From NCBI RefSeq assembly GCF_026153515.1, contig NZ_CP110644.1:1207501-1271500 (forward strand): DNA of 64,000 bases, in the 5' to 3' direction. The stretch is from Pseudomonas sp. KU26590 (lineage in GTDB: Bacteria; Pseudomonadota; Gammaproteobacteria; Pseudomonadales; Pseudomonadaceae). Under the pieces are notes generated by a model that saw only the letters and a list, made by a program, of their open reading frames with translations, searched no databases and had not been told where the DNA came from. Made by a program: the position numbers and the translations under genes. Each line of letters starts with the position of its first letter. The first letter of the stretch is position 1. This document shows positions 21,306 to 29,258 of this stretch, piece by piece.

Positions 21306-21434
21306 AACGCAGGTGCCGCCTTTATGGTGCGACCCCGTTCCGCCGGAAGGATGCGTCCCTTTCGGGCACGCCGATGCGGATAAAGAAACGATTGAAAGCA
21401 GAGCGACCAGTCCAGCGATAGCTATCTTTTTCAT
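21303..21434 (-). CDS. Small secreted Cys/His/Gly-rich peptide
   Basis: A 43-residue product from ATG 21434, fixed by a perfect GGAGG five bases upstream. A signal peptide (MKKIAIAGLVALLSIVSLSA) leaves a mature peptide of about 21 residues beginning near CPKGTHPSGG, with two Cys and three His. The first Cys directly after SASA could be lipidated or form a disulphide with the one before the last residue. Similar small proteins occur in other Pseudomonas without known function. Metal binding is possible from the HHKGG stretch but is only inference. Confidence 0.75.
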   Translation of the reverse strand: MKKIAIAGLVALLSIVSLSASACPKGTHPSGGTGSHHKGGTCV

Positions 21435-21504
21435 ATTGCCTCCGTGCACTGCGAGATGCAGTACAGGGCTATCGGCGTTTTGGGATCCCACTTTAGCCAT
21501 GGAC

Positions 21505-21545
21505 GCCAGAAACAACCAAGCCCGCACGAGGCGGGCTTGGTTGAG
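21505..21545. repeat. Left copy of a terminator-like hairpin flanking the accessory block
   Basis: GCCAGAAACAA, then a CCAAGCCCGC-ACGA-GGCGGGCTTGG hairpin and TTGAG. It is nearly identical to 28671-28710 in the same orientation; the two differ only in the outer stem pairs. Confidence 0.8.
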
Positions 21546-21661
21546 TTCCTGACGGCACAACTGGATTTGGCCTCAGCCATTCAACGGCGGGTTGGCGGTG
21601 GCTGTAGCCAAGGAAAACTTAACGGAATTCGATGACCCATGCAGTTCGGCTTGTGAGCGAG

Positions 21662-23041
21662 CTACGAAATGTTATTGGTCTGGTTTAGAAGGAGTTCTGC
21701 ACGAACGCCACCCCTTGCCAGATTATAGATATGTAAGGTGCCGCCAATTTTGCGAGTTACCATCTGTACTATGGCTAATCCCAAGCCCGCGCCATTGGCA
21801 TTGCCTCTGCTATAAAATCGCTCAAACAGTCTTGCAAGTTCCCCTTCCTCGATTCCCGGCCCTGCGTCCTCAACCCTTAAGCAGGCCATGCCTGCCTCGT
21901 CCTTTCGCACCACTACAGTGACCTCGCCCCCCGATGAAGAAAAGTTGAGGGCATTGGTCACCAGATTCTGCAGTGCAATAGCTAACGCTGCCGGCTCGGT
22001 TTCTACCCAACACTCTTCGTCCCCTTCCAGCACCAGTTCCACGCCTTTTTCCATGGCCAGGGGCGTCAACTCGGCCAACTCTTCACGGACCAGTTCAGTG
22101 AGTTGCACGGGGCTGCGCTTGAGGTTGTTCAGTTGCGGTTCGATGCGGGCCATGGTCAGCAGCTGGCTGCCGATGCGGGTGGCGCGGTCGACGCCGTTGA
22201 CCAGAAAGTCCAACGCTTCGCGCCGTTGCTCGGCCGTTGCCGCACTTTGGGCGTTTTGCGCGTGGATACGCAGGATGGCCAAGGGCGTGCGCAGTTCGTG
22301 GGCGGCGTCGGCAACGAAGCGGCGTTCGCGCTCCAATACATCATCCACTTGGACCAACAGGCGGTTGAGAGCGGTTTGCATCGGCTCAAGGTCGGTGGGC
22401 AGGGGCTTGAGGTTAAGTGGTTGCAAGGTCTCGGCAGTTCGCCCGCGAATCTTGCGGGCCATGGCGCGCAGGGGTTTGAGGCCCCAGCCGATGACCAGCC
22501 AGATCAACACGGTGAGCAGCGGCACGCCGATCAGGGTGGGCCAGAGGGTGTGGCGCATGATGCGCTGGATAAGATCCTGGCGAATGTCGTCGCGTTCGCC
22601 CACCCAGATGAGCAGGCCCTGTTGCGGGTCGGCAAGGAGGAAGGCGCACCAGTCGTTGCCGTTGTCCATGATGTCGTGGAAGCCGAGGGAAGCCGGCGGC
22701 GCGACCAACACGGGCGCTTCGGCGGACCGTACCAGCAAGTGACCGTCATTGCGCCACACCTGGAACGTCAATCGGGTTTCGTAAGGATGGGCCACGCCCT
22801 TTGTACCCACGCGGCTCATGGCTTGGTCAAACGCCTGGTACAAACGGTCCCAATCCGCCTCGCCAGGGTCGCGCTGGCGCAGCACGCCTTGTAGCAGGCG
22901 TGCGCTTTGCGCGAGTTGAGCGTCGTAGACTTCCTCGATTTCGTGGTGGCTGTCACCCAGTACCAACCAACTGATCAAAGCGTCACCAAGCAGAATCAGC
23001 ATCAGCACCGGGACGAGAATACGTGTGCGTACGGAGTTCAT
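21662..23041 (-). CDS. Sensor histidine kinase, QseC/PmrB-like
   Basis: 459 residues. Transmembrane helices at about 8-29 and 168-187 enclose a 140-residue periplasmic domain. A HAMP-like linker, the H-box with phospho-acceptor His248 (AAHELRTP), and N, G1 and G2 boxes follow (NLVTNALNF; VEDAGPGI; GAGLGLAIV). It should phosphorylate the response regulator encoded just upstream, overlapping it by four bases. Neighbouring envelope genes suggest that the pair senses cations or envelope state; this is inference. Confidence 0.92.
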   Translation of the reverse strand: MNSVRTRILVPVLMLILLGDALISWLVLGDSHHEIEEVYDAQLAQSARLLQGVLRQRDPGEADWDRLYQAFDQAMSRVGTKGVAHPYETRLTFQVWRNDGHLLVRSAEAPVLVAPPASLGFHDIMDNGNDWCAFLLADPQQGLLIWVGERDDIRQDLIQRIMRHTLWPTLIGVPLLTVLIWLVIGWGLKPLRAMARKIRGRTAETLQPLNLKPLPTDLEPMQTALNRLLVQVDDVLERERRFVADAAHELRTPLAILRIHAQNAQSAATAEQRREALDFLVNGVDRATRIGSQLLTMARIEPQLNNLKRSPVQLTELVREELAELTPLAMEKGVELVLEGDEECWVETEPAALAIALQNLVTNALNFSSSGGEVTVVVRKDEAGMACLRVEDAGPGIEEGELARLFERFYSRGNANGAGLGLAIVQMVTRKIGGTLHIYNLARGGVRAELLLNQTNNIS

Positions 23042-23700
23042 GGTTTGAGCGCCAGTACATAGCCTACGCCGCGCACCGTGCGGATCAGCTCGGTGGATAA
23101 CTTTTTGCGCAGGTTGTGAATCAACACTTCCAATGTGTTGCTTTCGACGCGGTCCTGCCAGCCGTACAGGGCGCGTGACAGGCGTTCGCGGGTCACCACT
23201 TTGCCGGGGCGCACTATCAGTTGATGCAGCAGCTGGTATTCCATGGGGGTAACGATGATGTCCTCACCGAGGAAACGTACTTGCTGATTGGCCGGATCGA
23301 GGCTAATGCCAGCGTGTTCGAGCATGGGTTGCGCGCGGCCCTGGCTACGGCGCAACAGGGCACGCACGCGAGCCTTGAGCTCTTCGACATCGAAGGGTTT
23401 GACCAGGTAGTCGTCGCCGCCCGCATCTAGCCCGGCGATTCGCTCGGCGGTGCCGTCGCGGGCGGTGAGGATAAGCACCGGCAAGTCGTGCTGTTCGGCC
23501 CGCAGTTGCTGCAACAGGTCGAGGCCGTCCAGGCGCGGCAGGCCGAGGTCGAGCAGTAACAGGTCGAAGCTCTCCGTGCGCAAGGCGTGCAGGGCCGCGA
23601 CCCCGTCCTGCAGCCAGTCCAGGACGTAGCCCTCGGTGCCCAACGCCACGCGAATCCCCTGGCCGAGAGCTCGATCATCTTCGACGAGGAGTAAGCGCAT
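23038..23700 (-). CDS. OmpR-family response regulator, QseB/PmrA-like
   Basis: 220 residues: a receiver domain with acidic pocket Glu7-Asp8-Asp9, phospho-acceptor Asp51 and Lys101-region KPF, then a winged-helix DNA-binding domain (about 125-218) ending in the conserved RTVRGVGYVL. First gene of the two-component operon, divergent from the PepSY gene. A tandem AAGGTTG repeat in the shared promoter region is its likely binding site. Confidence 0.93.
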   Translation of the reverse strand: MRLLLVEDDRALGQGIRVALGTEGYVLDWLQDGVAALHALRTESFDLLLLDLGLPRLDGLDLLQQLRAEQHDLPVLILTARDGTAERIAGLDAGGDDYLVKPFDVEELKARVRALLRRSQGRAQPMLEHAGISLDPANQQVRFLGEDIIVTPMEYQLLHQLIVRPGKVVTRERLSRALYGWQDRVESNTLEVLIHNLRKKLSTELIRTVRGVGYVLALKP

Positions 23701-23787
23701 AGCAAAAATCTCTGTAGGGAATCGGCGGCATCATGCCGGGTTCTGGGCGGCGCTATTTCAGCAAAGATGTTACGGCTCGTTGCCAAC

Positions 23788-23807
23788 TAAGGTTGCTTTA
23801 AGGTTGG
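23788..23807. promoter_or_regulatory. Candidate response-regulator box (tandem repeat)
   Basis: AAGGTTG occurs at 23789 and 23800, an 11-bp direct repeat (TAAGGTTG...TTAAGGTTG). OmpR-family dimers bind such one-turn-spaced repeats, and TTAAGG resembles PmrA/QseB half-sites. It lies between the divergent regulator gene and the PepSY gene. Confidence 0.6.
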
Positions 23808-23849
23808 TTTTGCACTGTGCAGTTTCCCGCACCTGCCGAGAGATTTTCC

Positions 23850-24116
23850 ATGCGCAAAATTCTGCTGCTGTCCCTGATCATTGCTAGCCCCCTGGCCGTC
23901 GCCGGCCCGCAATGCACCACTGCCGAGCGTTCGCAATGGCAAGACGAAAAAGCCTTCCAGGATAAGCTCAAAACCGAAGGCTACGAGATCAGCAAGTTCA
24001 AGGTTACCGACGGCAACTGCTACGAGATCTACGGCTTTGACAAAGATAAGCGCAAAGTCGAGATCTACCACGACCCGGTCACCGGCAAAGCCGTGAAGAC
24101 TGAGATCAAAGGCTGA
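23850..24116 (+). CDS. Secreted PepSY-domain protein
   Basis: 88 residues from ATG 23850. A signal peptide ending near AVAGP-20 is followed by one PepSY-like domain (EGYEISKFKVTDGNCYEIYGFDKD...), a fold used in periplasmic inhibitors and redox-linked proteins. Its TGA overlaps the ATG of the cytochrome gene by one base, so the two are coupled. PepSY proteins next to QseB/PmrA-type regulators and cytochrome b561 proteins are a recurrent theme; the precise role is unknown. Confidence 0.85.
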   Translation: MRKILLLSLIIASPLAVAGPQCTTAERSQWQDEKAFQDKLKTEGYEISKFKVTDGNCYEIYGFDKDKRKVEIYHDPVTGKAVKTEIKG

Positions 24117-24661
24117 TGCCAGGGAAATCCCTGCGCCTGTGGGACCCGCTGGTAAGGCTGTTTCATCTGTCTATCGCCGGGGTCTTCATCGCCAATTACT
24201 TCTTTAACGAAGCGGGCGAGGACTGGCATGTCTGGCTGGGCTACTACGCCATGGCCTGGCTGCTGGTGCGTGCAGTATGGGGTTTCGTGGGGCCGCGCAG
24301 TGCGCGTTGGGTGGATTTTTGGCCCACATCACAACGGCTCAAAACTCACCTGCGCTCTCTGCTGAATGGCCGGCCGCAGCATCGCCTGGGCCATTCTCCG
24401 ATTGGCGCGCTGGTGATGCTGTTGATGTTGCTGGCGCTGCTGTGCATCGGCATCAGCGGCTTCCTCATGCAGGAAGTCGACGCGCTGTGGGGCGCCGACT
24501 GGCCGCTGCAAATTCACGAAACCGCTGCCAATGTGCTGCTGGGCCTGGTCTGCGTGCATGTGCTGGCGGCGGTGTTTGAAAGTTTCCAGGTGCGGGACAA
24601 CTTGCCGTTATCCATGCTCACCGGTCGCAGGAAGCGCCTGCCGGCCAAGCGCGTGCAGTAA
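24116..24661 (+). CDS. Cytochrome b561-type membrane protein
   Basis: 181 residues with four membrane helices and histidines at haem-binding positions: His17 (RLFHLS), His near 38 (DWHVWLGYY), and His pairs in the last two helices (QIHETAAN; CVHVLAAV). This fits the Ni/Fe-hydrogenase b-type/b561 electron-transfer family. It probably passes electrons from the quinone pool to a periplasmic acceptor, perhaps with the PepSY protein encoded just before it. Confidence 0.88.
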   Translation: MPGKSLRLWDPLVRLFHLSIAGVFIANYFFNEAGEDWHVWLGYYAMAWLLVRAVWGFVGPRSARWVDFWPTSQRLKTHLRSLLNGRPQHRLGHSPIGALVMLLMLLALLCIGISGFLMQEVDALWGADWPLQIHETAANVLLGLVCVHVLAAVFESFQVRDNLPLSMLTGRRKRLPAKRVQ

Positions 24662-24683
24662 TCCTCAATCTGACAGGTCCCCT

Positions 24684-25952
24684 ATGCGCTCCGCCCTATT
24701 GATTTGCAGCCTGCTTGCAGTGTTTTTCGCTGCATGGCAAAGCCACCCGTCCCATGTGCTGGCGCCGTTTGCCCAAGCCACCCCGAATAACTCCAAAATG
24801 GCGACGCCGGCGCAGTACAGCAGCCGGTTCGTGTCCACACAACTCACCGACTTTGTGCATTCTTCGTCCGTCACCGCTCTGCCCAACGGCGATTTGATGG
24901 CGGTGTGGTTCGCCGGCTCCCGTGAAGGCGCGGCTGATGTGCAGGTGCGCACGGCACGCTTTGATGCGCGCAGCGGTGAGTGGGGCGGCGAGCAGGTGCT
25001 GGCCACGCGCGAAAGCACCCGCGAAGGCACCCGGCGCTACATTCGCAAACTGGGCAACCCGGTGATTGCCATGGGGCCGGATCAACGCCTGTGGATGTTT
25101 TATGTGTCCGTGTCGGTGGGCGGCTGGGCCGCCAGTGCGATCAACCTGATGGTTTCGGATGACCTTGGCGTCAGTTGGTCGGCACCGAGACAATTGGTGA
25201 CGTCGCCTTTTTTCAATATCAGCACCCTGGTGCGCGCCGCGCCGGTGTTCCATGCCGATGGATCAATTGGTCTGCCCGTGTACCACGAATTTATGGGCAA
25301 GTTTGCCGAATATCTGTACTTGAGCGCCGACGGCGCAGTGATCGACAAATTCCGCATCAGCCGGGGCAAGAACTCACTGCAACCGACTATCGTGCCGCTG
25401 GATGGCAAGCGCGCCGTGGCCATGCTGCGTTATGCCGGCGACACCCATCACCGCGTGCTGGCCAGCCGCACCGAAGACGCCGGGCAAACCTGGAGCGAAC
25501 CGTACCCCCTGGAGCCGGCCAACCCCAATTCGTCACTGGCGGCGGTGGGAACGGTGGACGATGGTTTGCTGGTGGCCCTTAACGACTTGCAGGACGGGCG
25601 CTTCAAACTCAGCCTGTACGGCACCGACGCCCAGCTCAATAACTGGCGCACCGTGGTGCAACTGGACGAGTCGCCGGACCCGCTCGGGCAACCGTTCGCT
25701 CCCGAGGCCTACAAGGAGATCATCGGTCAGGGTTTCCGTGCCTCCAGCGGCGCAAAACGCCTGCCATTGGCAGAGCGCTTTCTCAGCAGCCTGGATTACC
25801 GGGTGTGCAAACCTGCGGGCTGCGACTTCGAATACGAATACCCGTACTTCAGCCGTAGCCCGGACGGTATGTATCACTTGGTGTACTCCTGGAATAACAC
25901 CTTTATCAAACATGTCAGCTTCAACGAAGCCTGGCTGGCGGAGCGTCTCTGA
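24684..25952 (+). CDS. Secreted BNR/sialidase-like protein
   Basis: 422 residues from ATG 24684; the longer frame from 24531 runs inside the cytochrome gene and lacks a signal sequence. A signal peptide or anchor (about 1-27) precedes a six-bladed-propeller-type region with two Asp boxes (SDDLGVSW at about 158, EDAGQTW at about 264). Whether it cleaves sialic acids is doubtful; family members often bind or hydrolyse other glycans. The operon position before an LtaS-like sulfatase points to an envelope glycan or glycolipid. The stop overlaps the next start by one base. Confidence 0.85.
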   Translation: MRSALLICSLLAVFFAAWQSHPSHVLAPFAQATPNNSKMATPAQYSSRFVSTQLTDFVHSSSVTALPNGDLMAVWFAGSREGAADVQVRTARFDARSGEWGGEQVLATRESTREGTRRYIRKLGNPVIAMGPDQRLWMFYVSVSVGGWAASAINLMVSDDLGVSWSAPRQLVTSPFFNISTLVRAAPVFHADGSIGLPVYHEFMGKFAEYLYLSADGAVIDKFRISRGKNSLQPTIVPLDGKRAVAMLRYAGDTHHRVLASRTEDAGQTWSEPYPLEPANPNSSLAAVGTVDDGLLVALNDLQDGRFKLSLYGTDAQLNNWRTVVQLDESPDPLGQPFAPEAYKEIIGQGFRASSGAKRLPLAERFLSSLDYRVCKPAGCDFEYEYPYFSRSPDGMYHLVYSWNNTFIKHVSFNEAWLAERL

Positions 25953-26551
25953 TGTTTTCTCTGTGGCAGGCCCATTTGAGTTTCGTGCTGCTGGGGTTTG
26001 TGGCCCTGTGCGCGCTGCGGTTTACCGCGCCCATACGACCTTGGCTGCTGCCGGCGCTGGTGGCGGTTAGCTTTATTCCGGTCAATGAGTTGCCGTTGGC
26101 GGCGTATGTGCGCAGTTTTACCGATGACCTGGCCATCAGCACCTTGGTGCTAATGGCGTGGGCGGGGTTGTGCCGGTTGGGGCTGGTTTCGCCCATCAGC
26201 CGTCAGCACCAAGTGCAGATATTGCTGCTATTTGGCCTGCTCAGCCTGGTGCTATACCCGGCCACGCTGGGCCTCACGTACGTCGATCCCTACCGCTGGG
26301 GCTTCAATCCTCGGCCGATGATTGCGCTGATGGCCGCAACCGCGCTGCTAATGCTGTGGCTGCGCAATGCGCTGGCGGTGTGGATGTTGGCGATAAGCAC
26401 CTTGGCGTTCGCCTTGCGGCTCAAACCCTCGGAAAACTATTGGGATTATCTGGTCGACCCGCTATTGACCGGTTATTGCCTGATCGCCGGTGCGGGGCTG
26501 TTGATCAGTAGCGCCTGGCCCCTCCTTATGAAATGGCACAGAGGTCAATGA
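25952..26551 (+). CDS. Polytopic membrane protein of unknown function
   Basis: 199 residues with about six hydrophobic helices and short loops; no recognised motif. It sits between the sialidase-like and sulfatase genes, overlapping both (TGATG at its start, ATGATG at its end), so it is probably part of the same envelope function. Possibly a membrane partner of the downstream sulfatase. Confidence 0.8.
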   Translation: MFSLWQAHLSFVLLGFVALCALRFTAPIRPWLLPALVAVSFIPVNELPLAAYVRSFTDDLAISTLVLMAWAGLCRLGLVSPISRQHQVQILLLFGLLSLVLYPATLGLTYVDPYRWGFNPRPMIALMAATALLMLWLRNALAVWMLAISTLAFALRLKPSENYWDYLVDPLLTGYCLIAGAGLLISSAWPLLMKWHRGQ

Positions 26552-28569
26552 TGGGTGCGTTGCAATCACGCCGCCTGCGCTACGGCGCGGGCGCGATCGG
26601 ATTGGTATTTGCGTTGCTGGCGGCGTTGCGGCTGGTGTTTGTGCTGGGTTTTTCCGGCTTGCCCTTCAACACTCCGACGCTGCTGGAAACTCTGGGCGTC
26701 GGCCTGCGTTTCGACCTGCGCCTGGCCGTGTTGCTATTGCTGCCGCTGGCCGTACTGGCGTGGTTGCCACGCTGGAACCTCACCACGGTACCGGCCCTGC
26801 GCTGGCTGGCGCGCGGTTATCTGGTCACCGCGCTGGCGTTAATTGGCCTGGTCTACGTCATCGACTTCGGCCACTACGCCTACCTCGGTGTGCGTATCAA
26901 TGCGACGGTGATGCGCTACCTGCAAGATGCGCAGATTTCACAACAGATGGTGTGGGAAACCTACCCTGTCCTGTGGATAACCGCAGGCTGGCTGGCGGTC
27001 GTGGCGTTTTGGGTATGGGCGTTGATCTGTTTGGAGCGAGTCACCCTGCAGCGCTCCCCAGCGCCCATCAGCAAGTGGGCACTGGCATCGGCCTCGGTAC
27101 TGGTAGTTGTCGCGGTGCTGTTGGCTTTGCTCGGCCGCGTCGCCCATCTCAATCTGGAAAACCCGGTGCCCCTGCGCTGGAGTGATGCGTTCTTTTCCGG
27201 TAACAGCCAAGTGGCCGCCGTGGGCCTGAACCCGGTGCTGTATCTGTATGACACGCTCAAGATCGGCCAATCGCAATTCGATGAGGCCAGCGTGCGCGAG
27301 CACTACCCGCAAGTCGCCGCTTACCTGAGGGTTGAGCAACCCGACGCCCAGGCACTGGATTTCGTCCGTGAACAAGGCGTGCAGCCTTATCGTCTGGTTG
27401 GCGAGCGTCCGCCAAACGTGATCTTCGTGATGCTCGAATCCCTCGGCACCAGCGCCGTCGGGGCCTACGGCAACCCGCTCAATCCCACGCCAAACCTGGA
27501 CAAACTGGCCGCACAAAGCTGGTTCTTCAAACACTTCTATGTGCCCGTCACAGGGACGGCCAAAACCGTATGGGCCAGCATCACTGGCGTGCCGGACGTA
27601 ACCCGCCAGGATACCGCTACGCGTAACCCGCTGATCACGCGGCAGAAGACCTTGATCAATGCGTTCGAGGGGTACCAGAAGTTCTACATGATCGGGGGCA
27701 ACGCCGGCTGGGCGAATATCAACGCGCTGATCCGCCAGAGCATTGACGGTGTGCAGCTCTATGATGAAAGCCACTGGCGCTCGCCCCGAGTGGATGTGTG
27801 GGGCATCTCCGACCTGGACCTGTTCAAGGAAGGTGATCAACTGCTGCGCGGTGTGCCCAGGGACCAGCCATTTTTCGCCTATCTGCAAACCTCGGGCAAC
27901 CATCGGCCGTTCACCATTCCCAAACAAAACGACGGCTTCCAGGTAAAGGAGGTGAAGCTGGAGCAAGTCCAGGCCGCGGGCTCGCGTAGCGTCGAGCAAT
28001 ACAACGCCGTGCGCCTGCTCGATTACAACATCGGGCGCCTGATGGAAATTGCCAAGGCGGGTGGCTATTACGACAACAGCATTTTTGTGTTCTTCGGAGA
28101 CCACAACACGCGTATCAGCCAGATCCCGCACATGGCCCCGGCTTTCGAACAGCTGGGCCTGGAAAGCAACAACGTGCCGCTACTGATCCATGCGCCCGGT
28201 CTGCAACCTCGGGTCATCGAAGAGGCCGTCGGTCTTGTGGACCTGCTGCCTACGGTGGCCGGCATGGCGGGCATACCGTTCAGCAATGGTGCAATGGGTC
28301 GGGATATCCAGCAGCCGGCACCAGAAGGCGAGCGTGTGGTGCCGCTGGTACTGCGCGAGGGCATGTTCCCGATCATCGGCGGTGTTACCAAGGACTTCCT
28401 GCTGCAGATGCAGCACGACGGCAGTTCGCCGACCCTACATGATCTGGCGTCATCCACGCCGCGTGACGATGTGGCCGCGCAACACCCTGAGGAGTTTCGT
28501 CGCTTGAGTGGGCTGACTCGGGGACTGCATGAAACGGCTCGGCTGATGCTCTATCGCAATATTCCCTAG
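26551..28569 (+). CDS. LtaS-like membrane sulfatase/phosphotransferase
   Basis: 672 residues counted from ATG 26551; ATG 26548 directly before it is equally possible, and AGAGG five bases upstream favours this pair over 26533. Five N-terminal helices (to about 215) anchor a periplasmic alkaline-phosphatase-fold domain. Catalytic and metal residues match LtaS: Glu296 (MLES), nucleophile Thr339 (GTAKTVW), and Asp517-His518 (GDHNTR). Such enzymes transfer phosphoglycerol or phosphoethanolamine to glycans or lipids. The substrate here is unknown. Confidence 0.88.
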   Translation: MGALQSRRLRYGAGAIGLVFALLAALRLVFVLGFSGLPFNTPTLLETLGVGLRFDLRLAVLLLLPLAVLAWLPRWNLTTVPALRWLARGYLVTALALIGLVYVIDFGHYAYLGVRINATVMRYLQDAQISQQMVWETYPVLWITAGWLAVVAFWVWALICLERVTLQRSPAPISKWALASASVLVVVAVLLALLGRVAHLNLENPVPLRWSDAFFSGNSQVAAVGLNPVLYLYDTLKIGQSQFDEASVREHYPQVAAYLRVEQPDAQALDFVREQGVQPYRLVGERPPNVIFVMLESLGTSAVGAYGNPLNPTPNLDKLAAQSWFFKHFYVPVTGTAKTVWASITGVPDVTRQDTATRNPLITRQKTLINAFEGYQKFYMIGGNAGWANINALIRQSIDGVQLYDESHWRSPRVDVWGISDLDLFKEGDQLLRGVPRDQPFFAYLQTSGNHRPFTIPKQNDGFQVKEVKLEQVQAAGSRSVEQYNAVRLLDYNIGRLMEIAKAGGYYDNSIFVFFGDHNTRISQIPHMAPAFEQLGLESNNVPLLIHAPGLQPRVIEEAVGLVDLLPTVAGMAGIPFSNGAMGRDIQQPAPEGERVVPLVLREGMFPIIGGVTKDFLLQMQHDGSSPTLHDLASSTPRDDVAAQHPEEFRRLSGLTRGLHETARLMLYRNIP

Positions 28570-28670
28570 CGCCGCGGTTCTCTGCTGGATGACTGAGAGC
28601 CCTGTCCCGTCCTGGCACTGGGTGGCGTTCTTGGTCTTGCGCAAGCAGTAGCGGTAGACAGAGGTGGAAA

Positions 28671-28710
28671 GCCAGAAACAAGAAAGCCCGCACGAGGCGG
28701 GCTTCTTGAG
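28671..28710 (-). terminator. Terminator of tRNA-Met; right copy of the flanking hairpin
   Basis: Hairpin AAGCCCGC-ACGA-GGCGGGCTT, 41 nt past the 3' end of tRNA-Met on the minus strand. Near copy of 21505-21545. Confidence 0.8.
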
Positions 28711-28750
28711 GTGATCTATAGACTGCTGTAGACATCTATGGATCGGTACT

Positions 28751-28827
28751 TGGTGGCTACACAGGGACTTGAACCCCGGACCCCAGCATTATGAATGCTA
28801 TGCTCTAACCAACTGAGCTATGTAGCC
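28751..28827 (-). tRNA. tRNA-Met (CAT)
   Basis: A 77-nt cloverleaf read on the minus strand: acceptor GGCTACA/TGTAGCC, anticodon CAT in ATTCATAAT, encoded CCA. The fully paired first position marks it as elongator rather than initiator. In P. aeruginosa a tRNA-Met follows ychF, so here it has been separated from ychF by about 11 kb of other genes. Confidence 0.95.
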
Positions 28828-29258
28828 AAGTGGCGCGCATTATTCGCTCAGATCAGATATGTGTCAAGCGTCTCTTTCAAAAAATTTATCCACGCGATCA
28901 ATCGGTTAGCCTCCCCGCTCTTCAACCCTTCCTCATCCCTGCACGTCGGTGACAGTTTCTCTCCCTACGCTGAGTGCTTTTGCCCCACTTTCGCGCACGC
29001 CGCGTGCACCGTCCTCGGTCTCGTGCCCGGTTTGATGGCTTCGTGCTATCGGTCCAGTTCTTGCTTATGCCTGCCGCAACGCTGCCGTTATAGATGGAAG
29101 CGGCAGCAGATCTCGATAAGCCCTCATGCGCCACTTGTTCCAAAGATGGGCGGTTATCGTTTTCAAAACACAGACATGGCATTTCGCCGGTAAGAATGTA
29201 AGGCAGGGCAGCGATGATCATTCGTCGTTTAGCGTTTGTCGGTGAGGAGTAGTCGGCT
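28828..29258 (+). other. Intergenic region upstream of chemoreceptor gene
   Basis: No convincing gene in 430 bp. It holds a 7-bp-stem hairpin (GCTGCCG at 29081, CGGCAGC at 29101) and, near 29186, GCCGGTAA, which resembles the -10 of flagellar sigma-28 promoters, but the matching -35 is poor. A good ribosome site (GAGGAG) precedes the chemoreceptor start. Confidence 0.4.

Noticed and set aside
21600..21612. TGTAGCCAAG near 21603 matches the 5' edge of tRNA-Met (28821-28830), a possible tRNA fragment at the left end of the envelope block.
   Set aside because: Only 10 bp match and the flanks differ; likely chance.
24531..24683. N-terminal extension of the sialidase-like protein.
   Set aside because: It runs in another frame through the cytochrome gene; the signal peptide begins at ATG 24684.
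29180..29200. Sigma-28 promoter for the second chemoreceptor gene.
   Set aside because: A -10-like GCCGGTAA is present but no -35 at proper spacing; kept only as a remark in the intergenic entry.
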